Shown: positions 12,504 to 20,600 of the stretch, piece after piece
Position numbering within the stretch: position 1 is the stretch's first letter
Layout: each line of letters begins with the position of its first letter
Source: a virus
Strand: one strand, 5' to 3'
IMG/VR virus record: IMGVR_UViG_3300025671_000004
Span: 1 to 64,000 of that record
Length of the DNA stretch: 64,000 bases
Position numbers and translations under genes: made by a program
The notes under the pieces: model-generated
The model's database searches: none
Seen by the model: only the letters and a program-made list of their open reading frames with translations
Told to the model about the DNA's origin: nothing

Positions 12504-13000
12504 TGAAAGAAGTAGAAGTAGAACAACTCACAGAGAGTTTAATCAGCAAGCACGATCTAGATGATTGGAGCTTTCGCCTAGGCAATACAAGAAGAGCTAT
12601 TGGGCGATGTATTCATCGCAAGAAGCTCATTGAGATAAGCCGGCATTACATACCACTCTTGTCAGATGACGAAGTCAAGGATATTATCTTGCATGAGATT
12701 GCGCATGCTATTGCAGGGTACAATGCGGGGCACGGACCAAAATGGAAGAAGGTCGCCAAGATGATTGGGGCAGACCCAACAAGGTGCGCGGACATTCCGC
12801 CGGAACGAACTCCACATGGCAGATACATGTTGGAGTGCGCGAACCATGGCTTGCTTGGTTATAATCACAGACTAAGCCAAAAGGCAAAGGATGCGTATAA
12901 TAGAGGATCATGTCACTATCTTTGTAAGAAGTGCAAGACACCGGTCATTATCACAGACCTAGTCACAGGAAGGAAATATGAATCAAAAAGATCATTATAG
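12503..13000 (+). CDS. SprT-like zinc metalloprotease
   Basis: 165 aa. Motif I-L-H-E-I-A-H-A-I near residue 68 is the zincin HExxH, followed by GHGPKWKKVAKMIGA, the SprT-type G-H-G-x-x-W with the third zinc ligand region. The C-terminal third holds a degraded zinc ribbon (H-Y-L-C-K-K-C plus an upstream L-E-C-A-N-H-G). SprT/Spartan proteins cleave DNA-protein crosslinks; here it may clear proteins from phage DNA. It follows the GP88-like gene with a 1-base overlap. Confidence 0.82.
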   Translation: MKEVEVEQLTESLISKHDLDDWSFRLGNTRRAIGRCIHRKKLIEISRHYIPLLSDDEVKDIILHEIAHAIAGYNAGHGPKWKKVAKMIGADPTRCADIPPERTPHGRYMLECANHGLLGYNHRLSQKAKDAYNRGSCHYLCKKCKTPVIITDLVTGRKYESKRSL

Positions 13001-13271
13001 GATATCAATAGACAGCGTACAGCATTGGCGAGTCATGCTCTCTGACGAATACAGAACAGGTAAGGTTTTCGCATTATTCACTTCACTAAAGAAGGAAGAT
13101 GTTCGAATACCAAGGTATGTGATGGAGCATTACAACTACGCGTTCTATGGTGTTGATGACGAAAAGCTTTGGAACCTAATAAGAACAGGCAAGACTGTCA
13201 ACACAGACGATGGAGATATGATAGTAGTGGCCATAGAAAAGATACCCGGAGATCCTATGATTCTCAATTAA
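12978..13271 (+). CDS. Hypothetical early protein
   Basis: 97 aa, starting MNQKDHYRISIDSVQHW inside the end of the SprT-like gene (23-base overlap). Unrecognised, mixed alpha/beta. Last gene of the early block; two hairpins follow. Confidence 0.6.
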   Translation: MNQKDHYRISIDSVQHWRVMLSDEYRTGKVFALFTSLKKEDVRIPRYVMEHYNYAFYGVDDEKLWNLIRTGKTVNTDDGDMIVVAIEKIPGDPMILN

Positions 13272-13277
13272 GATATA

Positions 13278-13297
13278 CCCTGCGGATGCATGCAGGG
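13278..13297. other. Stable hairpin after the early block
   Basis: CCCTGC-GGATGCAT-GCAGGG: 6-bp GC-rich stem, 6 bases after the last early stop codon, with no T-run. It could be a processing or pausing signal ahead of the terminator at 13333. Confidence 0.45.
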
Positions 13298-13332
13298 AAG
13301 TTTGGTTTGTCATTATTGTTTTGTTACTGTTG

Positions 13333-13364
13333 ACCCGGTGGTGCATCACGCCGGGTTTTCTTTT
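13333..13364 (+). terminator. Rho-independent terminator of the early block
   Basis: ACCCGG(TG)GTGCATCAC(G)CCGGGT forms a GC-rich hairpin (CCCGG with CCGGG, extended by GTG/CAC), followed by TTTTCTTTT. It separates the early block from the replication module and precedes a promoter candidate. Confidence 0.8.
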
Positions 13365-13441
13365 AGAAAAAATGTAACGATTTGATTTTCAATAAGTTAA
13401 ACAATATTTAGGACAACGTTCTCATTTTCAGTAGTTTTTTA

Positions 13442-13449
13442 TATATTTG
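13442..13449 (+). promoter_or_regulatory. Bacteroidota-type -7 element for the replication module
   Basis: TATATTTG (consensus TAnnTTTG) followed by C lies 9 bases before the ATG at 13459 and 78 bases after a terminator. A clear -33 TTTG is missing (only CGTTCTC-like sequence), so strength is uncertain. The short leader suggests a nearly leaderless transcript or a start codon slightly downstream. Confidence 0.5.
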
Positions 13450-13458
13450 CAAACGGTT

Positions 13459-13773
13459 ATGATAGTGTTAAACGATTTAGTAGACACCATATGTGATGAG
13501 CTATTCATCACGCGTGAAGAATTCTTCTCAGCCTCAAAAAAGAAGGAGTGTCACACAGCGAGGCAATTTTTATTTTACATACTCTACGATGAGATCGGCT
13601 TATCCTCAAGTTTCATTCAGAAGTACATGGTGATGAATTCGAGGGATATAGCAAGATCTACAATCATCGATGGAGTTAAATCAATGAGTCAGAAGATTGA
13701 CTCGAACCCTTTATACGCATCTAAATTAAATCAAATAAAATCTAGTTATGAACAAAGAAAAATCAATTTATGA
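13459..13773 (+). CDS. DnaA domain IV-like DNA-binding protein A
   Basis: 104 aa from the ATG at 13459. Residues about 25-95 follow the DnaA C-terminal (box-binding) layout: S-K-K-K-E-C-H-T-A-R-Q-F at the first helix, then I-G-L-S-S-S-F-I-Q-K-Y-M, then R-S-T-I-I-D-G-V-K-S-M, where bacterial DnaA has H-S-T-V-I-H-A-x-x-K-I. There is no AAA+ domain, so it would bind DNA, not load helicase. With the similar protein at 20601 it is a candidate binder of the iteron region. Overlaps the next gene by 26 bases. Confidence 0.55.
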   Translation: MIVLNDLVDTICDELFITREEFFSASKKKECHTARQFLFYILYDEIGLSSSFIQKYMVMNSRDIARSTIIDGVKSMSQKIDSNPLYASKLNQIKSSYEQRKINL

Positions 13774-14362
13774 GGTTCTGTCTAGCGTAGACGTATCCTC
13801 GAAGATCGAAAAGAAAGGCGATGGTCGCTACTCTTCCAACTACATGTCTTGGGGTCATGCTTGGAATGAGCTTAAGAAGTTATTCCCGGAGGCCAAGCGA
13901 AACGTGTACGAGGATCCCAACACCGGTCTCATTTACTTCTCTGATGGGCGCTATGGCTATGTCAAAGTTGGTATTGAGATTAATGGTATCGAGATGATTG
14001 ACTACCTGCCTATCATGGACAATCGGAACAACTCAATACCTGTTGAGAAGATTACATCCTTTGATGTCAACAAGACAATTCAGAGATCTACCACCAAGGC
14101 GATAGCCATGCATGGGTTGGGCATTAGCTTGTGGTTAAAGGAGGAAGAGCCTTCAGACGAGGACTCTAAATCAGCAAAGCCCGCAGGTAAAAAGCTTATC
14201 ACACTCAACGTAGGGGATGAGAATTGGTCAAGAGTACTCAAATATGTTGAGGCCAACAACCACCTTTCTCTTGAAGAGATCATCTCCAACCTCAAGAGCA
14301 AGTACACGGTTTCCGCAGGCGTCAAGAAGGAGATCAAGTCAAACTTAGAATCTAACGGTTAA
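13748..14362 (+). CDS. DUF1071-like single-strand annealing protein
   Basis: 204 aa. The N-terminal 130 residues carry the DUF1071 pattern: N-Y-M-S-W-G-H-A-W-N-E-L-K-K-L-F-P, a D-Y-L-P-I-M-D core, and N-K-T-I-Q-R-S-T-T-K-A-I-A-M-H-G-L-G-I-S-L-W. This family belongs to the Sak/Erf-type recombinases that anneal complementary single strands in phage recombination. The C-terminal part is a variable charged helical region. It is directly followed by its usual partner, a RecE-like exonuclease. Confidence 0.85.
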   Translation: MNKEKSIYEVLSSVDVSSKIEKKGDGRYSSNYMSWGHAWNELKKLFPEAKRNVYEDPNTGLIYFSDGRYGYVKVGIEINGIEMIDYLPIMDNRNNSIPVEKITSFDVNKTIQRSTTKAIAMHGLGISLWLKEEEPSDEDSKSAKPAGKKLITLNVGDENWSRVLKYVEANNHLSLEEIISNLKSKYTVSAGVKKEIKSNLESNG

Positions 14363-14367
14363 TTCAT

Positions 14368-15108
14368 ATGGGGAGTGTCAGTAAAGACTTAGATTTATTG
14401 CGCAACGACCTTGAGTACTATCATGGTATTGGTAGGAAATACCTAAGCAACTCAGACATTAACGTGTTGCTAAAGGATCCACGTCAGTACGGTGTACCTA
14501 GGCCGGATGATTTAAACTTGGCCATGGGGAGGTATATTCACACCTCCCTATTAGAGCCACACAAGGTTCAAGACATACTTACGATTGATGTTTCAAGTAG
14601 AAACACCAAAATCTACAAGGACTTCTTGAAGGCTGAGAACTTAGACTTTGTCATGCTTAAGAGCGAGCGTGATAAGTGCGATAGCATTATCAAGGCTGTG
14701 ACATCAAACGTTCGATTCTTCGACATCATATACGAGGATGGCAACATGTATGAGGAGCCGGGCATAAAGGAGATCCATGGATACAAATTCAAGGGTAAGG
14801 CAGATATCATTACGAGCTCACACATCTTGGATGTTAAGACCACGTCAGATATCAATAAGTTTAGGTCATCAGCCTACGCTTATGGCTACAACAGCCAATG
14901 CTTTCTGTACCAAGAAATATTTGGTAAGCCAATGAAGTTCTTGGTCGTTGACAAGTTTACGTTGCAGTTGGGTATATTTACACCCACATCTGCATTCGTT
15001 TCTAGCGGCGAAGAAAGAGTCAAGAGGGGCGTTGAGCTATATGAGAAGTATTTCGGACTTAATCCAATAAGCGATGTCAAGGATCACTACATTGAGGAAT
15101 ATCTTTAA
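14368..15108 (+). CDS. RecE-like PD-(D/E)xK exonuclease (DUF3799-like)
   Basis: 246 aa. Motifs of the lambda-exonuclease/RecE nuclease fold are in order: L-S-N-S-D-I near residue 28, MGRYIHTSLLEP near 52, an acidic G-K-A-D-I-I (metal Asp) around residue 143, then HILDVKTTSDI with the D-x-K pair, and a YNSQCFLYQEIFG helix. It would resect double-stranded ends to give substrate for the annealing protein encoded 5 bases upstream. The pair is a standard phage recombination module. Confidence 0.82.
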   Translation: MGSVSKDLDLLRNDLEYYHGIGRKYLSNSDINVLLKDPRQYGVPRPDDLNLAMGRYIHTSLLEPHKVQDILTIDVSSRNTKIYKDFLKAENLDFVMLKSERDKCDSIIKAVTSNVRFFDIIYEDGNMYEEPGIKEIHGYKFKGKADIITSSHILDVKTTSDINKFRSSAYAYGYNSQCFLYQEIFGKPMKFLVVDKFTLQLGIFTPTSAFVSSGEERVKRGVELYEKYFGLNPISDVKDHYIEEYL

Positions 15109-15226
15109 GAGAAACAGATACCTCACGATTAAAGTACCAATGATTGTCAACTCTCCAATAACGAAGTCTGAGATCATTGAGCAAACAAGCAATTATTTAC
15201 AACAAAAAATAACCATCAAATTATGA
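15074..15226 (+). CDS. Very small ORF coupled to the SSB-like gene
   Basis: 50 aa, starting MSRITTLRNIFKRNRY inside the exonuclease gene and stopping at a TGA that overlaps the ATG of the SSB-like gene (ATGA). It fills the otherwise empty 114-base gap. The C-terminal half (VPMIVNSPITKSEIIEQTSN) has the composition of a folded helix, and the double overlap is the pattern of the real genes here. An internal start at 15141 would give a 28-aa product. Unrecognised. Confidence 0.5.
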   Translation: MSRITTLRNIFKRNRYLTIKVPMIVNSPITKSEIIEQTSNYLQQKITIKL

Positions 15227-15498
15227 GCAAAGAAAAAGTATTTGCAAACGGAATGATAGTTAAGGTGCGCGAGGATGCGCCCGAGTGGGCTATCTGTAAA
15301 CTGTCAATCAAAGTTGAAGACTTCGTTGAGTTCTTAAAAGAGAACGAAGACAAGGGTTGGGTAAACTTGGATGTGAATGTCGGAAGAACAGGCAATGCGT
15401 ATGCCTCTCTTGACGATTGGAAACCATCGAATGATGGAGGAAAGAAGACTTCACAGAAAAAGGTTGAAGATGACTCAGAGGACGATGTTCCATTCTGA
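15223..15498 (+). CDS. Minimal SSB-like single-stranded DNA-binding protein
   Basis: 91 aa: a beta-rich N-terminal region (residues 5-65, FANGMIVKVREDAPEW, WVNLDVNVG) followed by a Lys-rich stretch and an acidic tail ending EDDVPF. That tail matches the C-terminal tip of bacterial SSB (D-D-D-I-P-F) that recruits replication and repair proteins. The body is shorter than a full OB fold of about 110 aa. Its place in the recombination module supports the call, which remains an inference. A terminator follows at 15517. Confidence 0.65.
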   Translation: MSKEKVFANGMIVKVREDAPEWAICKLSIKVEDFVEFLKENEDKGWVNLDVNVGRTGNAYASLDDWKPSNDGGKKTSQKKVEDDSEDDVPF

Positions 15499-15516
15499 CG
15501 ATTCACAATGAATCAT

Positions 15517-15545
15517 AAAAGGGCCGTTCTGCGGCCCTTTTGTAT
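15517..15545 (+). terminator. Rho-independent terminator after the SSB-like gene
   Basis: AAAAGGGCCG-TTCTG-CGGCCCTTTT: a 6-bp GC core extended by four A-T pairs and ending in a T-run. It lies 19 bases after the SSB-like stop and splits the replication module in two. Confidence 0.85.
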
Positions 15546-15566
15546 CTTAAATGAAACATACCTACG

Positions 15567-15782
15567 ATGACACAGAGAAAGTTAAACACAGAGCCTCTGA
15601 GTGGGCAAAAAACAAATCCTGACAATCATCTCACTATAGCCAATAAAGAATATGAAATTGATTTGTATAAAAAAGCCATCAAAGATATCGATGAAAAGAT
15701 ATCTAGATTGGAGGACGACAAAACGTTTTTGAATCGGGTTATCGGCAGGTTAGAAAATGAAATCAAAAGTTTAAAATCATGA
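15567..15782 (+). CDS. Hypothetical coiled-coil protein
   Basis: 71 aa. Residues 25-70 are a continuous charged heptad-type helix (EIDLYKKAIKDIDEKISRLE and on), so a short coiled coil is likely. No family recognised. Overlaps the next gene by 4 bases (ATGA). Confidence 0.65.
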   Translation: MTQRKLNTEPLSGQKTNPDNHLTIANKEYEIDLYKKAIKDIDEKISRLEDDKTFLNRVIGRLENEIKSLKS

Positions 15783-16096
15783 AAGAAGAAAACATTATCA
15801 AATCGACTACAGAGAAGAAAGTTCTAAGAGAGTCAAAGAAATTCCTTAGGTGTACAATCGGCAGCATGACCGACCTAAGAAGAAAGCTTCAAGGCATATT
15901 GGTTGGTGTCTATACCAACAACAATGTCGAGTTCTATGTCATATTTGTGCCGAAAGGTATGATGATTAATGGCAGAAATTTGAAGTACTTCAGAAGGTAC
16001 CCAAATGACGTTCAATCCACCGGAGAGATTAGTGATAGCAGGGCTTACATCGAAGGATACAAGTTCGAAGATATGGTTGAAGAAGTATGGGAATGA
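15779..16096 (+). CDS. Hypothetical protein
   Basis: 105 aa, basic, unrecognised. It has a central beta pair (GILVGVYTNNNVEFYVIFVP) and an acidic C-terminus (FEDMVEEVWE). Encoded between the coiled-coil gene and the control region before the primase, so a replication-accessory role is possible but unsupported. Confidence 0.65.
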   Translation: MKEENIIKSTTEKKVLRESKKFLRCTIGSMTDLRRKLQGILVGVYTNNNVEFYVIFVPKGMMINGRNLKYFRRYPNDVQSTGEISDSRAYIEGYKFEDMVEEVWE

Positions 16097-16253
16097 CGAA
16101 AATGTCGGAAATAACAGTCCTACTTCTCTCTGTATACACTATCTCTTTTCTTTATTATTTATTTTTTTTATATACATGTAATAAAAATAAACATAAAAAG
16201 AATAGTCCTTATGAATGAGCAACTTAGTTAAAACAAAGCGACATTAAATCGAC
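16097..16253 (+). promoter_or_regulatory. Non-coding leader before the primase-helicase gene
   Basis: 157 bases without a gene. It repeats the layout of the groEL-side control DNA: ATGTCGGAAA (16102-16111), then TCTCTCTGTATAC (16126-16138), then a T-rich tract (16145-16171). No clear TAnnTTTG element is present, and A-rich sequence precedes the ATG at 16254. It is a candidate site for the same regulator that would bind at 2917-2990. Confidence 0.4.
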
Positions 16254-18671
16254 ATGAGCATGACATACAATGTGACGATATTCAAGGATATCAAGGATAC
16301 TAGCACTCCATTCTACCGATCGGTAGGCGTTGTGTTGGGTAGGATAAGGGATGGCGCATCAAAAGACCTTGTCAAAAAAATTCGCGCTGAAAAGAGGAAG
16401 GCTGAGAGGCAAGAGTTGAAGAAGAGCCTTCCATCCATTTGCTTCAGCGGCAAGTTCTCTCGAAGAGAAGACTCTGCGCTTGTTGAGCACAGCGGGTTGA
16501 TTTGCCTAGACTTTGATGGGTATCACAAGTCTAAGGACTTGCTTCAAGACAAGGAGCGCATGTGTAACAGCCCATACGTTTACTCGGTTTTCATTAGTCC
16601 ATCGGGTTCGGGACTTAAGGTCTTGGTTAAAATTCCAAGAGATCCCGAGAACCACAAGAACTACTTCAATAGTTTGCGTGATCACTTTGACTCACCTTAC
16701 TTCGATAGCACATCTAAGAATGTGAGTAGGGTGTGTTACGAGAGCTACGATCCGTTGATTTATGTCAATGAGAACTCATCTGTTTGGTCAGAGATATCTG
16801 AGCCCGAATACACCGAGGTCGACAAGAGTATAGATCAACCAACCATCCCAATCACGGATGAAAATAAGATTGTCGAGATTTTGGTCAAGTGGTGGTCAAA
16901 GAAGTACCCAATGGAGGTTGGTGTCAGGAATAATAACGCGTTCGTATTGGCCATGGCCATGAATGAATTTGGTATCAACAGATCTCTCGCTGAGTATGTT
17001 CTGAATCAGTACGCTACGCAAGATTTTTCCCTTGAGGAGATAAAGAGGACCATTGATTCCGCCTACTCCAAGACCGACAAATGGGCCACCAAGTATTACG
17101 AAGACCAAGATACTATCAACAATGTTAAGGCTCAGCTAAAGCGAGGGACTAGCAGGAAGGACGTTAAAGCAAACTTGGTGACATCGGGGATCCGTACTGA
17201 TATAGCAGAGGCTGTTGTTTCTAGGGTTGAGGAGGATAGTGAGAATGGTGTGTTTTGGACCAAGAACGATAAGGGTAAAGTTCAGATAGACCACATCATG
17301 TTCAAGTCTTTCTTGGAGGATAATGGCTTTTACAAGTACTGCCCGGAGGGAGGAAAGAACTACGTCTTCGTTAAGGTCACCAACAACTTGGTTGACCATA
17401 CCTCAGAGAAGGAGATCAAGGACTTCGTGCTAAACCATTTACTTGAGTTGGATGATGTTACGGTGTACAACTACTTCGCTGATCAGACGCGATTCTTTAG
17501 GGAGGAGTTCTTGTCATTGCTATCCACGATTGACATCTACTTCATTGGTGATACCAAGTATGCATCATACTTGTACTACCGCAACTGCGCTGTGCAGGTG
17601 ACTAAGGATGACATCAAGATTATGGATTACATGGATTTGGGTGGATATGTTTGGAAGGATCATGTGATCAATAGGAGCTTTTCTGTTACACTATCCATTG
17701 ATTGCGACTACTCTCGATTCATTGAGAATGTTTGTAATCATGAGTTGGAGAGGATAAAATCCATGCGTAGCACTATTGGGTTCCTGTTACATGGGTATAA
17801 AAACCTATCGTACTGCCCGGCCGTAATATTGAATGATGAGGTTATTTCCGACAACCCCGAAGGTGGTACAGGTAAGGGAATCTTCATCAACGCCATATCA
17901 CAGATGAAGAAGTTGGTTGTGATTGATGGTAAGTCTTTCACGTTCGAGCGATCGTTCGCATATCAATTGGTTTCTGCCGATACGCAGGTGTTATGCTTTG
18001 ATGACGTCAAAAAGCACTTCGACTTTGAGCGTTTGTTTAGCGTAGTGACCGAGGGCTTGACGCTAGAGAAGAAGAATAAGGATGCCATCAAGATACCATT
18101 TGAGAAATCCCCGAAGGTGGCCATAACAACCAACTACGCTATACGAGGCGCCGGTAATTCATTCGCTAGAAGGAAGTGGGAGCTAGAGTTTCATCAACAC
18201 TACCGTAAGCACTTCACTCCGTTGGATGAATTTGGGCGACTGATGTTTGGAGATTGGGATGATGAAGAGTGGGCGATGTTCGACAACTACATGATCTCGT
18301 GCCTTCAGATGTACATGTCAAAAGGATTGGTTGAGAGCAAGTTTGTTAACCTCAAGATACGTCAGCTTAGTGCTGAGACTACGCACGACTTTATTGAGTG
18401 GTGTGGGTTGATAGATTCAAACGAGGAGAACTCTATGCTTGCACCCGATAGGAAGGTCTACAAGCAGGACTTGTATGATTCGTTCATATCGGAGTATCCC
18501 GATTATGGGCCTAAGTCTAAGATGACAATCAGTCGTACGAAGTTCTATCGGTGGCTCCACAGCTACTCAGTTTATCGATATGGTATTCAACCCGATGAAG
18601 GTAGAGATGTGCGCGGTAGATGGATAATTTTCCTATCTGAGAGACCAAATGAAGAAGTGATTGATATATGA
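16254..18671 (+). CDS. Primase-helicase (VirE-N / PriCT / DUF5906-like)
   Basis: 805 aa. Residues 45-165 match the BT4734/VirE N-terminal primase-like domain (GLICLDFDGYH, the acidic catalytic pair; SPSGSGLKVLVKI). Residues about 205-270 look like a PriCT domain (VRNNNAFVLAMAMNEFGINR, then EIKRTIDSAYS). Residues about 400-720 are a DUF5906-type superfamily 3 helicase: Walker A NPEGGTGKG at about 535, then V-L-C-F-D-D-V and V-A-I-T-T-N-Y-A-I. It should unwind and prime phage DNA. A second Met at codon 3 (16260) is an alternative start. Overlaps the helicase gene by 4 bases. Confidence 0.87.
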   Translation: MSMTYNVTIFKDIKDTSTPFYRSVGVVLGRIRDGASKDLVKKIRAEKRKAERQELKKSLPSICFSGKFSRREDSALVEHSGLICLDFDGYHKSKDLLQDKERMCNSPYVYSVFISPSGSGLKVLVKIPRDPENHKNYFNSLRDHFDSPYFDSTSKNVSRVCYESYDPLIYVNENSSVWSEISEPEYTEVDKSIDQPTIPITDENKIVEILVKWWSKKYPMEVGVRNNNAFVLAMAMNEFGINRSLAEYVLNQYATQDFSLEEIKRTIDSAYSKTDKWATKYYEDQDTINNVKAQLKRGTSRKDVKANLVTSGIRTDIAEAVVSRVEEDSENGVFWTKNDKGKVQIDHIMFKSFLEDNGFYKYCPEGGKNYVFVKVTNNLVDHTSEKEIKDFVLNHLLELDDVTVYNYFADQTRFFREEFLSLLSTIDIYFIGDTKYASYLYYRNCAVQVTKDDIKIMDYMDLGGYVWKDHVINRSFSVTLSIDCDYSRFIENVCNHELERIKSMRSTIGFLLHGYKNLSYCPAVILNDEVISDNPEGGTGKGIFINAISQMKKLVVIDGKSFTFERSFAYQLVSADTQVLCFDDVKKHFDFERLFSVVTEGLTLEKKNKDAIKIPFEKSPKVAITTNYAIRGAGNSFARRKWELEFHQHYRKHFTPLDEFGRLMFGDWDDEEWAMFDNYMISCLQMYMSKGLVESKFVNLKIRQLSAETTHDFIEWCGLIDSNEENSMLAPDRKVYKQDLYDSFISEYPDYGPKSKMTISRTKFYRWLHSYSVYRYGIQPDEGRDVRGRWIIFLSERPNEEVIDI

Positions 18672-20134
18672 GTAATGACGTTATAGATCGAACATCGGGA
18701 TATACTGATGACATGATGGTAGAGCAGCTCAGAATTATGAGAGATGTCATGTCAAAAAAAGTGTCTATAAAGGTTGGTCGAGGACGATCATCTAAGGTGA
18801 TAGAAAAGTATAAGTACGCAGATGCTGATGACCTTATACCAAAGATTGAAAAAAGTATTGAGTATTACGAAAACATGGGGAGAAACAGAAGTAAGATAAC
18901 GCTAAGAGATTATCAAGAAGAGATAGCCACCAAGGCGTCTCACATAATGGAGGAATCGGGTTTCGTCTATCTATCGATGGAGGTTAGAACCGGGAAAACG
19001 CTGACATCACTTAGGTTGGCGGAAATACTTGGGTGCAGGAAGGTTGTCTTCTTGACTAAGAAGAAAGCTATATCAAGCATAGAGGAGGACTATGAAAAAT
19101 TGAATCCCGACTTTGACTTGATAGTCTCCAACTACGAGAGCATGCACAAGTTGAATGTTGATGAGTGTGACCTTTTTATATTGGACGAGGCCCACACATT
19201 AGGGGCCTTCCCAAAGCCAAGCCTTCGCGCAAAGCAATGTAAGGCTTTTATCGAGAGGTTTCATTGTGGCGTGGTTCTTTTGTCGGGTACGCCGACACCC
19301 GAATCTTATTCACAGATGTATCATCAAGTGTATGGTATACCGGGCAATCCCTTTGAAGAGTGCAAAAACTTCTACCGGTTCTGTGACGAGTATGTGAACG
19401 TCAAGCAGAAGAAGGTGAACTCGATGTACATCAAGGATTATTCGGGTGGAACTGAGAAGATCATATATGAGATGGAGCCATACACCATATCATGGTCACA
19501 GAAGGAATCGGGCTTTTCGGTTAAAACGGTGGAGCATGTGCTTAGGGTTGAGATGCCAAAGCAAATAGAATCCATGATAAAGAGATTGAAAAGAGATCTG
19601 ATTATAGAGGGCAAGGAGGAGGTTATATTGGCGGACACAGGTGTCAAACTTATGAGTAAGGTTCATCAAATGTGTTCCGGAACTGTTAAATTTGAGAGCG
19701 GTAAATCAATGGTCTTGGACACGTTTAAGGCTGATTTTATTAAAGACTACTTCAAGGGAAAGAAAATAGGCGTGTTCTACAAGTTTAAGGAGGAATGGAA
19801 TGCTCTGCGTCAAGTATTTGGAAAAGAATACTTGACAGATAGCTTGGATGTGTTCAACAACACAGATTGTCAGGTTATAGCCTTACAAATTCAGTCGGGT
19901 CGTGAGGGTATAACCTTACAAAAAGCTGATGCGCTTGTGTATTACAATATTGATTTTTCCGCCACAAGCTATTGGCAGTCAAGGGATCGAATGACAACCA
20001 AGGAAAGAGAGCGCAATGATGTGTATTGGGTCTTCTCTGAAGGTGGCATAGAGGATGATGTGTACAAGGCTGTTATGGATAAGAAAGACTACACGAAAAA
20101 ACATTTTGAAAAAGGATTATTAAGTAGATTATGA
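18668..20134 (+). CDS. SNF2/DEAD-like superfamily 2 helicase
   Basis: 488 aa. Walker A in VEVRTGKT near residue 105 (Met-Glu-Val-Arg-Thr-Gly-Lys-Thr in the text), DEAH box in FILDEAHTLG near 171, motif III L-S-G-T-P-T, and C-terminal motifs V (GREGITLQKAD) and VI (YWQSRDRMTT). This is a compact two-lobe helicase with a charged N-terminal extension of about 70 aa. It probably remodels or unwinds replication intermediates. ATGA overlap with the primase-helicase and immediate junction with the next gene suggest co-expression. Confidence 0.85.
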   Translation: MSNDVIDRTSGYTDDMMVEQLRIMRDVMSKKVSIKVGRGRSSKVIEKYKYADADDLIPKIEKSIEYYENMGRNRSKITLRDYQEEIATKASHIMEESGFVYLSMEVRTGKTLTSLRLAEILGCRKVVFLTKKKAISSIEEDYEKLNPDFDLIVSNYESMHKLNVDECDLFILDEAHTLGAFPKPSLRAKQCKAFIERFHCGVVLLSGTPTPESYSQMYHQVYGIPGNPFEECKNFYRFCDEYVNVKQKKVNSMYIKDYSGGTEKIIYEMEPYTISWSQKESGFSVKTVEHVLRVEMPKQIESMIKRLKRDLIIEGKEEVILADTGVKLMSKVHQMCSGTVKFESGKSMVLDTFKADFIKDYFKGKKIGVFYKFKEEWNALRQVFGKEYLTDSLDVFNNTDCQVIALQIQSGREGITLQKADALVYYNIDFSATSYWQSRDRMTTKERERNDVYWVFSEGGIEDDVYKAVMDKKDYTKKHFEKGLLSRL

Positions 20135-20397
20135 AAACACAAAAGACAGATTATTTCGGTGTATCAGAGGTTAAGAACCCTAGCTCAAAGTGGGCTAATA
20201 AGAGATACCAAGGGTCATTTTACAACCAAAAAACAGGTCGTCACTCATTCAAGTATTTTGACAATATGAGGGATGCGGCCAAATGGGTTGATCTTCAGTT
20301 GATACGAGTTGGAAAGGATCCGGTGAACGTATTAATCAGATTGAATGGGGAAAGAGCAACAGATACAGGCAAAGAAGATCAAGGAGCTAGAATCTAA
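20131..20397 (+). CDS. AP2-like DNA-binding domain protein
   Basis: 88 aa. Residues 8-70 fit an AP2-like three-strand-plus-helix layout: YFGVSEVKNPSSKWANKRY, YQGSFYNQKTGRHSFKYF, then the helix M-R-D-A-A-K-W-V-D-L-Q-L-I-R-V-G. AP2 domains are widespread in phages, usually fused to HNH endonucleases; here the domain stands alone. The last 53 bases overlap the VRR-NUC gene in another frame, and the tail there (TGKEDQGARI) is probably not structured. Confidence 0.6.
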   Translation: MKTQKTDYFGVSEVKNPSSKWANKRYQGSFYNQKTGRHSFKYFDNMRDAAKWVDLQLIRVGKDPVNVLIRLNGERATDTGKEDQGARI

Positions 20398-20599
20398 AGG
20401 GTACTACGTTCTAAAAATTATCAAATCAAACAAGAATGGTATACCTGACTTGTTGGCTATACCAAAGGGGAGCGATGTGGAGTTTTATGAAATCAAAGCA
20501 CCCGGAGGAAGGCTTAGCAAGCTGCAGGAGTATAGATTAAAAGAACTTACCGAGCATGGCGTAAAAGCTGATGTTTACTCGGGCGAAAAATCAAAATAA
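20345..20599 (+). CDS. VRR-NUC domain nuclease
   Basis: 84 aa, the full length of a stand-alone VRR-NUC domain. Catalytic layout: E-x-x-I-Q-A-K near the N-terminus, N-G-I-P-D-L-L-A-I-P with the metal Asp at about residue 35, D-V-E-F-Y-E-I-K-A-P-G-G-R with the E-x-K pair at about 49-51, then L-S-K-L-Q. Family members cleave junctions or flaps in replication and recombination. Its start lies inside the AP2-like gene. Confidence 0.85.
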   Translation: MGKEQQIQAKKIKELESKGYYVLKIIKSNKNGIPDLLAIPKGSDVEFYEIKAPGGRLSKLQEYRLKELTEHGVKADVYSGEKSK

Positions 20600-20600
20600 T

